Of a stretch of 28,180 nt of DNA, positions 8,859-18,525 are shown piece by piece. The notes under the pieces were generated by a model, which was not told where the DNA came from, did no database searches, and was given only the letters and a program-made list of their open reading frames with translations. This DNA comes from Chara braunii. Lineage: Eukaryota; Streptophyta; Charophyceae; Charales; Characeae. The stretch lies in assembly GCA_003427395.1 (NCBI GenBank), contig BFEA01000096.1:3306333-3334512 (forward strand). The letters are read 5' to 3'. The translations under genes were made by a program, and so were the position numbers. Every line of letters begins with the position of its first letter. Position 1 is the stretch's first letter.

Positions 8859-9418
8859 CGTCGTTTGAATTGAATGGTCCCCGGTGGCCGCACTTCGGAA
8901 ACTACGAACCTCCCCGCTCTTACGGCTCGGTTCATGCTCTCCACAGAGAGAAAACATGGCCGCTGTAGGGAGAACACAGTACGTGGACGATGCTCCCATC
9001 AGCTGGGATTTACACTTGGCCTCTAGTACACACCAGTTCCTCCCACCTGATGTGACCATCTCACTGCTGCACTGTGCCCACGTTGACAAAACCTCGAAAG
9101 CATCACTAAACCCCGCTTGTGGGACTCGGACACATCGGCCGCAGTGACTCCGACCCGAACAAGAGCCGTCGCGTGCGAAGCACGCACGCAACTGCAGTGC
9201 GGAAACTGATATGTTTTTTTCCCATTTTTCTCAAAGAGGAAACTGCATTCACGGCATGGTATTACTCACACACCACAGGGCTTTTGCTTAACTCTGGACG
9301 CAATTGCCCGGTCAGATCTCAAATGTGGCCAGACACGTGAGTACGCCATGAGATTCCATCCCCCACCGCTGTGGTGCACTATGCCGAGCCATCCACCAGT
9401 CGGGCTGGACAGACGATC
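8859..9418. other. No recognisable gene
   Basis: A 125-codon minus-strand frame (8814-9191) runs through here into SINE-2 sequence. It shows no recognisable domain. Confidence 0.5.
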
Positions 9419-9421
9419 TGA

Positions 9422-9541
9422 GGACATACTCACACTAGGACTTTTTCACTTATTTCTGCCCGGAATTGGGCCCAGATGCACACAGGTGTGGCCGAAATTT
9501 CGGTCTGGTGCGTTCTGGAAAGTGCTAGTGCGAGTACGCCC
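9422..9541. mobile_element. 120 bp MITE with about 23 bp TIRs
   Basis: The left end starts GGACATACTCACACTAGGAC and the right end is its inverse (AGTGCTAGTGCGAGTACGCC) with four mismatches over 23 bases. TGA is present on both outer sides (9419-9421 and 9542-9544), which fits a 3 bp target duplication. It is too short to code for transposase. The TIR resembles those at 12965-13371 and at the ends of 13670-18378, so one superfamily may be responsible. Confidence 0.7.
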
Positions 9542-9598
9542 TGAAACTGGCGGGGAGACAACAGGGCGACAAGTGGCCCACCGAGGCTCTGTTACTTT

Positions 9599-10115
9599 GT
9601 TTTTTGTTTTTTTTTAATAAAGGTAAGCTATATTCTTCTCTCATTTTTCTTGATAGTACGCATCTATCTCATCCTCTCACTATTCTATATATAGTATGGG
9701 GGAACACCAACCAACCCGGATCCCTCCCCATCCCACAGGGTAGGTTGGCACCACAGCTGTGGTGCGAGGGCAAGGCTGTACCATCACAGTACCATCACAG
9801 TGACGAGGGGTGGGCAGGCATTGCCGATGTCGGCGGTGCTAGCGTAGAGCAATGGCCAGTCACTGCACCTCCCCCTACCCCCCCCCCAACCCCACATGGC
9901 TGTGTCTAATGGCCAATATTGTGGCTGCATAGCAGCCAACAACATCAGCCAAGGTCCTGCCAATGCTGGCTTGGGGGGGCGACGGGTTATCTCTAGCTGG
10001 TAGAACACCAAGCTTGCCCAGGCACATCGTGAGGCCAATGTGATTGAACCCACGACCTCCTGAATGCAACTTCTGTGCCTTACCAACTGAGCTAGGCCCG
10101 CAGGCCTTTTTTTTT
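9599..10115 (-). mobile_element. SINE-1 copy 2, full length, with 15 bp target duplications
   Basis: The 517 bp insertion lies on the minus strand. Its tRNA-like head (A box TAGCTCAGTTGG, B box GGTTCAATCAC) sits near 10098-10030, and its A-rich tail is the T-rich stretch 9599-9616. AGGCTCTGTTACTTT occurs perfectly on both sides (9584-9598 and 10116-10130). The middle shares CAGTGACTGGCC and CAAGCTTGG with copy 1. The 3' tail ATGAGAGAAGAATATAGC differs from copy 1 but recurs at 11350-11430 and 14140-14160. Confidence 0.9.
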
Positions 10116-10177
10116 AGGCTCTGTTACTTTCGTTTTTTCCAGCCTTGCAGAAAGTTTTTGTCCCCACAAGCAGATCC

Positions 10178-10420
10178 AGCGGCCTAGCTCAGTTGTTTAG
10201 GCATGCAAGTGGCATTCAGGAGGTTGTGGGTTCAAGCCCCATGGCCGCCTGCGGCGCACTTAGTGCCAACGGACTGTGATAGTCCTCTGGATACCCCTGC
10301 TGCTCGGTATTAGCGGGGTCTATGACCAACACGGGTGTGAGTGTGAGCGCGAGTGAGTTGTGTGTGGTGTGTGGGAGAGTGTTGGCCATAGCCTCTGCTG
10401 CTACTCGATGAAGGGTGGGG
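10178..10420 (+). mobile_element. SINE-1 copy 3, cut by the assembly gap
   Basis: The head AGCGGCCTAGCTCAGTTG (A box) and GGGTTCAAGCCCC (B box near 10229-10239) match SINE-1. The copy continues to CTACTCGATGAAGGGTGGGG and then runs into N. That last phrase recurs at about 13907 in another partial copy. It lies only about 60 bases from copy 2 and in the opposite orientation. Confidence 0.75.
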
Positions 10421-10782
10421 NNNNNNNNNNNNNNNNNNNNNNNNNNNNNNNNNNNNNNNNNNNNNNNNNNNNNNNNNNNNNNNNNNNNNNNNNNNNNNNN
10501 NNNNNNNNNNNNNNNNNNNNNNNNNNNNNNNNNNNNNNNNNNNNNNNNNNNNNNNNNNNNNNNNNNNNNNNNNNNNNNNNNNNNNNNNNNNNNNNNNNNN
10601 NNNNNNNNNNNNNNNNNNNNNNNNNNNNNNNNNNNNNNNNNNNNNNNNNNNNNNNNNNNNNNNNNNNNNNNNNNNNNNNNNNNNNNNNNNNNNNNNNNNN
10701 NNNNNNNNNNNNNNNNNNNNNNNNNNNNNNNNNNNNNNNNNNNNNNNNNNNNNNNNNNNNNNNNNNNNNNNNNNNNNNNNNN
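10421..10782. other. Assembly gap (362 N)
   Basis: Unresolved bases. The left flank is inside a SINE-1 copy, so its missing 3' part and tail probably lie here. Open frames drawn through the gap are meaningless. Confidence 1.
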
Positions 10783-10830
10783 CCCAACTTGAGGGAAAAA
10801 AAAAAGAAAAAAAAAAAGGGCTTACCCAAC

Positions 10831-10958
10831 TTTTTTTTTTTTTTTTAATGAAGTAGTCACTTTATATTCCAAAAGCCCATGGACGAGGCTGGGGTCCTCA
10901 CAATTCAACCCGGAAGTAACCAGTCAGTGCAGTCACCATGCTGGACACCGGGTCCAGC
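10831..10958 (-). mobile_element. Poly(A)-tailed retroelement 3' end with conserved hairpin
   Basis: A 16-base poly-T at 10831-10846 is followed, about 100 bases later, by the hairpin GCTGGACACCGGGTCCAGC (10940-10958, 7 bp stem). The same arrangement marks the 3' end of LINE A (14562-14703). On the minus strand this would be the 3' UTR and poly(A) of a related LINE or SINE. Sequence similarity outside the hairpin is weak. Confidence 0.4.
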
Positions 10959-11208
10959 GTTCCAAGACCAAGACTACTTCTCAAAATCCAAAGTTGAAGC
11001 TCAGAAAAAAAAGGGGGGGGGGACCGTGGAGAAAGAAGTGCCTGTTTGGCGGGTCTTCAGAAGGCGCTGCGGTGCATACGTTTGGCGGGTCTTCAGCTAA
11101 TGAGACCGTCGTGACGAGGACAAGTTGGATTGCTGACGTCGGATGGAAACAGCAGAAAACTCAAAATGGGCACAATTTGACTGTACGACCTTATCTTCGC
11201 ATCCCCAG

Positions 11209-11534
11209 TGGCCATCTCGGCGATCTCAAATGTGCCCCTGATCGTGGCTCAGATTTGATTCTGCAAAACGGGCAAAGATACAAAAGGAAAAAAAATGAAG
11301 TCCCTGATGGACACAACTGTCCTCAGTCATGGCCATCTCGGCGATCTCTCTTTTTTTTTTTTTTTTTTTTTTTAAATCTTTATAAAACTACAGTATGTTC
11401 TTCTCTCAAATTCTTTTTTCGTCTTTCACTAATGTGCCCCTGATCGTGGCTCAGATTTGATTCTGCAAAACGGGAAAAGATAAAAAACGAAAAACATTTT
11501 AAGTCCCTGATGGACACAACTCTCCTGAGTCATG
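11209..11534. repeat. 121 bp tandem duplication, second unit interrupted
   Basis: Unit 1 is 11209-11329. Unit 2 is 11330-11349 plus 11431-11534; both units contain TGTGCCCCTGATCGTGGCTC and AAGTCCCTGATGGACACAAC. Between the two parts of unit 2 is an 81-base insertion. Confidence 0.8.
11350..11430 (-). mobile_element. 5'-truncated SINE-1 tail
   Basis: On the minus strand the segment ends in a stretch like ATTTGAGAGAAGAACATACT, resembling the 3' tail of SINE-1 copy 2 (ATGAGAGAAGAATATAGC). It is followed by about 23 A. It sits inside the second unit of a tandem duplication; no clear target duplication was found. Confidence 0.5.
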
Positions 11535-11631
11535 GCCAAGAAGAAACTGCCACCTTAGCTCAGACGAACTGTAGCGCATTCTTTCTTTTCTTTGAAGTAT
11601 TTTATTCGTTGTTCATCCAGATGATAATCGC

Positions 11632-11764
11632 ACAGCTCATAGCTTTACCACCTGAGCTCTTTTTTCCTCTGAAAAAGGGCAAAAGAGCTCAGTTGGTACA
11701 ATTATGAACTGTAACAGTTGAAGTATAAACCTGAGATAGAATCCAGATGGAGGGCAAATGAACT
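11632..11764. mobile_element. Two SINE-2 heads, head to head
   Basis: On the plus strand 11685-11757 reads GAGCTCAGTTGGTACAATTA then ATGAACTGT and GAATCCAGATGG, matching the tRNA-like head of SINE-2 at 8682-8745. On the minus strand 11664-11600 reads AGAGCTCAGGTGGTAAAGC then ATGAGCTGTGCG, the same head inverted. Together they form an imperfect inverted repeat around 11665-11680. The B box of the right head is degraded (GATAGAATCC), so pol III transcription is unlikely. Confidence 0.6.
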
Positions 11765-11777
11765 TCCAAGACAAGTG

Positions 11778-11823
11778 CTCTCTTTCCTTGTATATAACAC
11801 AAAAAAAAAAAAAAAAAAAAAAA
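11778..11823 (+). mobile_element. Near-empty retro-insertion: 23 nt plus poly(A)
   Basis: CTCTCTTTCCTTGTATATAA plus CAC, then 23 A, is flanked by perfect 13-base duplications TCCAAGACAAGTG (11765-11777 and 11824-11836). The source RNA is not identifiable from 23 bases. Confidence 0.85.
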
Positions 11824-12025
11824 TCCAAGACAAGTGGTAACTACAGCTCAGCCATGTTTTCAGTTCTAAATCCACTTCAAGCATCCATTGAACACAGCAC
11901 ATCCCCACCCAGCCTTACAGCTGGGTTGGATACACTCACGGTTTTCCTTGCTTTGGAGTAGAATTCGCATTCATTCGAGAAACAGTGATTGAAACGCATT
12001 TAAAACTGAAAACCTTCACTGCACC

Positions 12026-12136
12026 CTACGGCCTTCACCCCAATAGAACGCCCGCTCATTATAGCTCCATTTGGCTTAACTTTCAGTCCAGATGCAGCAA
12101 TAATGACCGGGCGTTCTATTCGGGTGAAGACGGCAG
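12026..12136. repeat. Fold-back with 37 bp arms
   Basis: Arms at 12026-12062 and 12100-12136 are complementary with five mismatches. Their cores read CCAATAGAACGCCCG and CGGGCGTTCTATTCG. The loop is 37 bases. Confidence 0.85.
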
Positions 12137-12200
12137 TTTTCCCTCCAAGAAAAGAAAGAATGTGCAACAGTACTGCTTGTCTAAGGGCCTCGTTCCACAC

Positions 12201-12317
12201 CACTTGCCCGCGGGGATGTGGAAACAATTGCTGTTTTTCAAGGAAGGGTAGTTGCAACCCGCCCTAATGACACACCCTGGAAGTGGCTAATTGTTTCCAC
12301 ATCCCCGCGGCCAAGTG
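12201..12317. repeat. Fold-back with 29 bp arms
   Basis: Arms at 12201-12229 and 12289-12317 are complementary with one mismatch. Each contains GGGGATGTGGAAACAATT or its complement. The loop is 59 bases. It lies 64 bases from the previous fold-back; the arms are unrelated, so these are two elements or two parts of one complex fold-back. Confidence 0.88.
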
Positions 12318-12748
12318 TCCGCCCTTGAAATGGAAGGAAGTGGGGCCCAGGCAGATGGACGAAAATCCCAAGGGTGCCTCAGGAGGTCACTTGGGGCACA
12401 AGGGCTGGACCCTTCAAAAAGGGTACTATACGGACCTTTTTCTTTTTTCTTGTTTTTCCCACAAATCACCACCGTTCCTGGTGCAATGCCGTCAGCACTT
12501 CAGTTTCAAGGACGGCCGTCTCAAGGGTTTCGTAAAGGGGTTGTGGAATGAAAAAACAAGTTAGGGGAAATTAATCACCTTCCATGAGTTAGGGTGCCCT
12601 TGAAACCCAAGTATTTTCAAGTGGTGTCGAAAGAGGCCCTAAGGTCACAGCATCTTCTTGGCGATGACTCACTCAGGACAATTCTATCCATCCCTTCGCA
12701 GCCTCTTTTTGCTGAGGCAACCGAGTTTTGCCCACGTGGCATTTGCAC
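12318..12748. other. No recognisable gene
   Basis: Open frames up to 93 codons with no recognisable domain. Confidence 0.5.
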
Positions 12749-12759
12749 AGCACCATCTC

Positions 12760-12760
<1 letters not shown>

Positions 12761-12800
<40 letters not shown>

Positions 12801-12827
12801 GGCGACGGCCTTGAGATATTATCATTG
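12761..12827 (-). mobile_element. Near-empty SINE-2 insertion: last 30 nt plus poly(A)
   Basis: On the minus strand only the SINE-2 3' end is present (AATGATAATATCTCAAGGCC then GTCGCCCTT), followed by 36 A. A 12-base duplication AGCACCATCTCG flanks it at 12749-12760 and 12828-12839. The source is identified by its match to 8800-8831. Confidence 0.9.
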
Positions 12828-12933
12828 AGCACCATCTCGTTTTCCTTTTCTGGTACCCCTAAAAACGAAGAACGAAAAAAAAAAAAAAAAAGTCGTCCCT
12901 AAGGCCATCCATGATTGCTGTCACGTCCATTCT

Positions 12934-12957
12934 ATGAAGTGCTAGTGTGTGGTATTG
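12934..12957. mobile_element. Solo TIR-like end next to the 407 bp element
   Basis: AAGTGCTAGTGTGTGGTATT resembles the right end of the MITE at 9422-9541. No left partner was found. It lies head to head with the left TIR of the next element, seven bases away. Confidence 0.45.
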
Positions 12958-12964
12958 CCCTTAC

Positions 12965-13371
12965 GGCATACTCACACTGGTAGCAAAATTCACAAAAAAT
13001 CGCAGATTCTGCAATAGTACGGGGTCACAAAGCCAGAGCAGGTACGCAAATGATGCAAATGGGTATGCAAATCCTCCAGCCTGGCTGGCCGCCGGGCAAT
13101 TTGGGTCCACCTCAAGAGGTGAGCACAAATGCATTTTTGCTTCCCCATAAATGTACGGGAAAAAGAAGTCGAAAGAAAAATACAAAAAGCAATCCCTCTT
13201 CGTATGTGACTTGCACAATAATGCAAATTCTGACACTGACACGCAGAAAGTTGGGGCTGTGTCCCATATGGCACAGGCGGTTAGGTGTGGCCAGCAGCCA
13301 ACGCAAATATCACAAAAGCCCTAGCAGATGTCACAATTTTTTGTGATATTTGCATCCAGTGTGAGTATGCC
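12965..13371. mobile_element. 407 bp TIR element (MITE)
   Basis: The outer 16 bases are perfect inverses, GGCATACTCACACTGG (12965-12980) and CCAGTGTGAGTATGCC (13356-13371). Similarity continues inward for about 25 more bases, with CACAAAAAAT shared. There is no transposase frame inside. Three ATGCAAAT-like words occur near 13044-13072. No clear target duplication was found. The TIR is related to that of the 120 bp MITE. Confidence 0.75.
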
Positions 13372-13444
13372 CTCTGTGAGGGCATCAGGCCGAGACAACA
13401 GAAGAACGGAAAAATAACAGAACAGCATCCCTTATGCCCGGTCA

Positions 13445-13477
13445 TGCACGTGCTAGTGTGATTGTGCCCTCAGTGAG
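13445..13477. mobile_element. Solo TIR-like end
   Basis: CACGTGCTAGTGTGATTGTG then CCCTCAGTGAGGGC resembles the right end of the 407 bp element together with its outer flank (GCCCTCTGTGAGGGC at 13370-13384). The shared near-palindrome GCCCTCnGTGAGGGC suggests that it is part of the element family. Confidence 0.45.
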
Positions 13478-13892
13478 GGCGTTATAATAAAAAAGAAGGG
13501 GGAAAAAAAGAAACAAAAACAATACTCATGTTCCACTAATGGTGGCCACATGCATTCTGGACACTACAAGAGAATTCCTACTTTTTTATATTTTTTTCTG
13601 GAAAATCCGTTGTCTTTTATATTGAATAGAAACAAATGAGGCTGGGAATAGGCTTGTGCTGGAAACCCAGGGCCAAGTCCCACTAGCATTGCTCATGTTC
13701 CTGTCTTCAGAACTACCTGGCTTTGCGGTGGCGGCCAGCTTTGTGTGGCCTTATGTTCTACGTGGGACAAAAACATATTCCAGCTGTGTACCGCGCTTAC
13801 AGTTCTTCTACATGGAGACAAAAAAAAAAAAAACGCAGAGGAAGCTGCCCTGTCACCGGGTATGGGGTATGAATTAGTGGGCCCAGCTGCAC

Positions 13893-14198
13893 TGAGCTAG
13901 ACATTCACTACTCAATGAAGGGTGGGGGACGATGAGAAAGGGAGGCACAGCTACTGGCAGCTCTCGGTCTTTGTGTTAGCCAGACCCCCACTGGCGGCCC
14001 CAACCCTATACCCTAACCATTAGGGGCAAGGGGCAACATGAAATCTCCCCTTCACAGAGAGAGGAAAAACTATGCTTGCAGGGGTCCCCTCTAGATAGTC
14101 TTAGGAGTAGGTAGTGGAAGGTAAACAAACAGAAGTTAAGAGAAGAATATAGACAGTTGTGATCACCCCAAAAAAAATAAAAAATAGAAAAAAACAAA

Positions 14199-14249
<51 letters not shown>

Positions 14250-14255
14250 AATAAA
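13893..14255 (+). mobile_element. SINE-1 3' part with expanded tail
   Basis: CTACTCAATGAAGGGTGGGG near 13907 matches SINE-1 copy 3, GGGAGGCACAG matches copy 1, and GAGAAGAATATAGACAG near 14143 resembles the 3' tail of copy 2. The tRNA-like head is missing. The A-rich 3' tail passes into an AAAT microsatellite. Confidence 0.55.
14196..14251. repeat. (AAAT)n microsatellite
   Basis: About 14 AAAT units directly follow the A-rich tail of a SINE-1 copy, so the repeat probably grew out of the poly(A). Confidence 0.92.
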
Positions 14256-14557
14256 AAACTTTCCTTGTTCGTGTGGAAAGGTCATTCAATTTGTCGAATT
14301 CCACCTTTGGAAAGCAGTGCATAGAGGCCTTCTGGTGAAGACTTTCCTTTCTCGAACAGACCATGGCCATCTGGTGATGCAGGGTTCTTGCCCTCTCCCT
14401 TTTTGCTTTTGGTTCATCACGGCCATATCTGAAATGGGACTGGTGGTCCCCCTCTCTAGCTTGATGTGCACCACCCCAGAGAGGAGGACTCACAGACCAC
14501 CTTCGACAAAAGAAGGTGAACATGTGCCGCCAATGGGGAAGCACCGAGTTCACCGCC

Positions 14558-14588
<31 letters not shown>

Positions 14589-14684
14589 GAAGAAACAGCC
14601 CGAAATGTTGCTAGAGGTGCTGATAAGAGCAGACACCACTAGCACCATCGGGGAGGCTCCATCTATTGGTGGGGAGCGGCACCT

Positions 14685-14703
14685 GCTGGAAACCGGGTCC
14701 AGC
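14685..14703. other. Conserved 3' UTR hairpin of LINE A
   Basis: GCTGGAAACCGGGTCCAGC has a 6 bp stem (GCTGGA/TCCAGC). Variants with the stem kept occur at 18644-18662 and 10940-10958. It may be the RT recognition structure of the LINE 3' end; that role is inferred. Confidence 0.55.
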
Positions 14704-15123
14704 GTCCCATTGATACATCTTTACTGAGAAACCAGCTCTTACATCAGATTTGTTGTTCAGACAGCTACTCAGGGGATGGGTGTCTTCTGTCAGCATTAAT
14801 TGCGCTGGCTGCTTCCAGAGGATTGGCTGCACAGGGCTTTTGAAAGGGGAAAACCTCTTCGCCTGGGGTGAGGCGCCAGAAAAATCCTGATACTCCTAGT
14901 TTCCCCTTCCTACCACCTTCGTCCTCTCCTGCTGCGCACCACCTTTATCTGCTCAACCTTTCCCCTGGCGATCCCTTTGTAGTTCATGTAGCTTTGTCAG
15001 GGCCTCCGCACGCTCGCTGTCGTCCTTCCTCTGGGGGGCACCAGAGGGATGTTAACTTGCCGCTGTGAGGCCACTTGATCTTTTGCTGCTGTGAGGCCAC
15101 TGCATTCCCGAACCCTATCCTCC

Positions 15124-18100
15124 TTAATGGCCATACCATGCCTGGTCTACAATTGCCAGGGCATTCGGGGGGAAGGGGTCTCGCGGGGGGCGATGGGGTA
15201 CTGTCGGGTCTAAGTCAGTCCAGTTATTGAAGACTAGCTTATAATCTCTGTGCAGTGTTCCCTTTCTCCCCTTGTCTGGATCAGGCTCATTTCCTTTGTT
15301 TTTTCCTTCCCATTTTACTGATGATATCCATCCTCCTTGTTCACTCCCCAACCATTCTCTGCTGTAAGCATCGATTTTCTTTTGGATTTCAGTGATGTCG
15401 TTCAAGAGGGCCAATTTCCTCTCTGTCTCCTGCCATCTTGCTTGCAGATCTGTTTGTATGTGCAGTTTAATTTGCTCTGTTACTTCTGGTCCTTCCACTC
15501 TTGCTCTATCAATAACCAATATACATCTTTTCCACCACAACGTCCATAGAATAGCTCGTCTGCCCAGTTGAAACATATTGAACCTGAATCCGCTTGACTG
15601 ACATTGGGGCCAATACCCTGTCAGTATCGCTCTCCATTCCGAGGGTCAGTCTTCGTCGCCTACTGTTTTCTTCCAAATCCGGTCCCACCATCTCCACGTG
15701 AGGACTGTTCCTGGGCACTGCATGAATATGTGTTCTATGGTTTCTGGTATCTTCCTGTTTGGGAAGTTTTGCAGACAACTGGGACACCACGGGGACGCTA
15801 ATCCCTTCTGTTCTAAACGGATGTGGTCTATTAACCAGTTTTGAGTGGGAAAGCATCTGTGGGTGATTTGCCACTGTAATGATGTGATCTTCGCCGGTTT
15901 CTTCTTTGTTTCATGAAACCATTTAATTGGTTTCAGTAAATTTGTTGGTATGTTGAGGTGTTTAGCCCATCTGTCGTTGATGTTGTCCACCAATTTTTTT
16001 TTGGGCGGCGCATCCGATAGGCGGATTCAACCGAGAGTCTGTGGGAAAACAAGGTTTTTTTTGGTCCCTTCGGAGGGGATCTCGAGGGGGTCCAACTCCA
16101 ACTTTGTGGGTCGAAGGGTAACATGGCAACTGAGGTTTCCAGTCGGTACACCAGTCTTTCTTGTCCATCTTCTATCACCCTGATTCTGAAGATCTGGTTT
16201 CTTTCAATCCATTGAAACGGGTCATGGCTGCCCTCCAACCGATTTCTCTTTTTTACTGCATAGAGTTCGATGAGTGCATCCTCCTGACGGAGCTCGTGAA
16301 CCAAGCCGACCCACCCTTTTCTCTCGGATATTGCAACTCAGTCCCCCTCCTGCAGTTTAGGTCCCTTGTTGAGGATGCGATACCAGTCTAGTGGGACTGA
16401 GAAGATCAGATCTTCTAGACGGTCCTCCCTTGCACGGGTGTATTTGAGCTGGTCTTCAAGTTGGTCCACTTTTTTCCAATCCCGCTCTTGCTCATCCCAC
16501 AGGTCCCCGACTCTGGTGATCCCATTTTGTTCCCAGTTCTTCCAGGGCACTGCTGTGCTGTGCAGAACCTGTCCCCTCGTGTCCGTTACCCACCTATTGC
16601 CGAACAGGGGCTGCCTATATACCTCCTCTCATCTGTCCGGGACCCGTTTGTCTGGCAGGGGTAGTCTTCTCCAGTTTCTTATGAGCTCCGGCCAGAATGT
16701 GTCTCGGGTTGTCCTTGTTCTGCCTTCGGATCGCGGGAGAGCCCAGTATCTGTCTTCTAACCATAACAAGGGGTCGACGTAAGGAGGTGTTTGTGGAGCC
16801 AATTTTTTGATTTGGTCCAGTGCCAGCGCGCTCCATGGAGAGTATGGTTCCATTATGAGTTTTTGAATCCATTTTAGGTCGAGCGTTGTTGTCTGCGTGG
16901 AGGGGTCGATAATGCCCAGTCCTCCTTGGGATTTGGGTTGAATGACTGAGTCCCACGCCACTCTGCTGATTGTTGCTGGTGATTCGTGATCTCCTCTTCA
17001 GAGGAAGGCTGCCACCTGTCTTCGCAATGTTTTTTGTGCTTCTTTGCTCAGGGGCCATATTAGTGACTTGTACCACAGTGCGCCTAACACCACGTTATTT
17101 ATTACTAAGGCTCGTCCAAATAGCGATGTGTGTTTCCCTTTCCATACCATCATTTTCTGTAGGGCCGGTCCTGTGATCCATTCGTCATTTGAGGGTGGGC
17201 GTCCTTCCGCCGTCATTTGGACCCCTAAGACTCTGACCGGTGTGCCCTTGTCAAGCCAGTTTACTTTAGGTTCCTCCGGTGGTCTCCCACCCTGAGAGTG
17301 TATCCACCATCCTTGAGTTTCACTCCCCCAGTTTATGACCATATCGAAAACTCTACATAATTTATCCATTAGTTTGCGAGTTGCCTCCATGTTCTCTCGT
17401 GTAGCTGCTACCATGATTGTCAGGTCATCCGCGAAGAGGGAGCAGATAGGGAGTGCTTCCTCAGGTATGGAAGTTACCCGGATCTTTCTCAGGTCTTTGT
17501 GTTGTCTTATATTTGCGGCCAGAGCCTCCATTATTATCACAAAAAGAAAGGGCGCCAGAGGGTCTCCCTGTCTCACTGAGCGGGCCAGCTGGATCTCTGG
17601 TGCGAGACTGCCATTGATTTGAACCCTTGTGGTCGCATTCCTGTGGAGTATTGACACCCACTTCCTGAAAATCGGCCCAAAGTTCATCTTGTTGAGACAT
17701 TTGTCGAGGAAGAACCAATCTACGTGGTCGTATGCCTTTTCAAAGTCTATGAAGGTTATGGTCGCATTTTTATTATATTGTTTGGTTAGCCTTAGGACTT
17801 CATTGACTAAGATAATATTTTCTTGGATATTCCTGTTCTGGATGAAGCCAGTCTGGGCTGTGTGAATGATGTCCTCCATCACAGGAATTAGCCGGTTTGC
17901 TAAACTCTTAACCAACATCTTGTAGACTACAGTCAGAAGCGTTATTGGTCGATAATTTCTGATGTTCATCTTGTCTCCTTTTTTGTATATTAGAGTTAGG
18001 ACTCCTTGGCCCACCAGTTCTCCCATCTCCCCTGTTTCCCAGACTTGACGGTAGTACGACATGAGGTCTTCATCCAGTGTGTTCCACATGGTCTCCCATA

Positions 18101-18224
18101 ATTCTTTCGGGAAGCCGTCCATGCCGGGTGTTTTCTCCTCTTCCATTTGCATCAGCGCTGTCCATATTTCTTCTTTGGCGAGGGGTCCGTAGAGTTTGCC
18201 ACCTTTGTTGTTGGGAAAGGCGGT
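15124..18224 (-). pseudogene. LINE A ORF2 relic (reverse transcriptase and C-terminal zinc-knuckle region)
   Basis: This frame encoded the reverse transcriptase that copies LINE RNA at the target site. The first open stretch (stop at 17000-16998) holds the RT motifs in order: PGMDGFPKELW, NYRPITLL, TGFIQNRNIQ, catalytic FIDFEKAYDHVDW, RQGDPLAPFLF and the active-site FADD. After it come GGLGIIDP, a GITRVGDLWDE block and a CPSC...ETIEHIFMQC zinc-knuckle (zf-RVT-like). The C-terminus has RDYxLxFxxW...DPxxPxRP...DPFPP. Four in-frame TGA codons interrupt it (17000-16998, 16631-16629, 16340-16338, 15648-15646), and a one-base shift lies at the A-run near 15995-16003. The open frame continues upstream to 18359, but those roughly 45 residues lie beyond the target duplication and are not LINE sequence. 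Confidence 0.87.
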
Positions 18225-18522
18225 GTTGATCGCCTGCCTCAATAAGCCGATGTGAAAAAGCAAACAATGGCCTTGCCCTACCATCCACGAGAATCGGCGG
18301 TGGCAAGGAGTGTCACACAACAGGGAGGTCCCCATTACCGGATACGCTGTCAGGAGCAATGCTAGTGGGACATGGCCCCGGGTCCAGTATCCCTCTCTTT
18401 ATGTCCTTAGAGTCTTAGACCAAATAACAACTGAACAAGATCAAATACAAGGCCTGCCACTCAGGCCGCTATTCTACTATTTTCATCAAAGATCTGGGAA
18501 CCTTTTTTCTTTTCTTTTCATC

Positions 18523-18525
<3 letters not shown>

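Larger units (their letters stand above)
14562..18224 (-). mobile_element. LINE A, 5'-truncated non-LTR retrotransposon
   Basis: A 3.66 kb insertion on the minus strand, from within the N-terminal part of the reverse transcriptase to a 27-base poly(A) (plus-strand T at 14562-14588). The imperfect duplications GTTCACCGCCTGCC (14548-14561) and GTTGATCGCCTGCC (18225-18238), 12 of 14 identical, mark both ends. It lacks the endonuclease and the 5' region, as expected for truncated LINE copies. The 3' UTR is about 530 bases. It contains a hairpin (14685-14703) and an AAACCTCTTCGCCT-type segment (14850-14864) shared with the element at 18556-19000. Confidence 0.82.
13670..18378. mobile_element. TIR transposon of about 1 kb carrying nested SINE and LINE
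   Basis: The 25-base terminus GGGCCAAGTCCCACTAGCAT... at 13670-13694 is matched in inverted orientation at 18354-18378 with a single mismatch. Weaker similarity extends outward about ten bases (CTGGA...CCC). Removing LINE A with one target-site copy (14548-18224) leaves about 1.03 kb, which still contains a partial SINE-1. No transposase motif is visible in the remainder, so it is non-autonomous or internally deleted. The CACTAGCA core resembles the smaller MITEs here. No target duplication is evident outside the TIRs. Confidence 0.6.

Noticed and set aside
10401-10848. Open frames across the N gap
   Set aside because: They consist of undefined residues.
18225-18359. First ~45 residues of the 453-codon frame as part of LINE A
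   Set aside because: They lie outside the target duplication at 18225-18238 and match the flanking TIR element instead.
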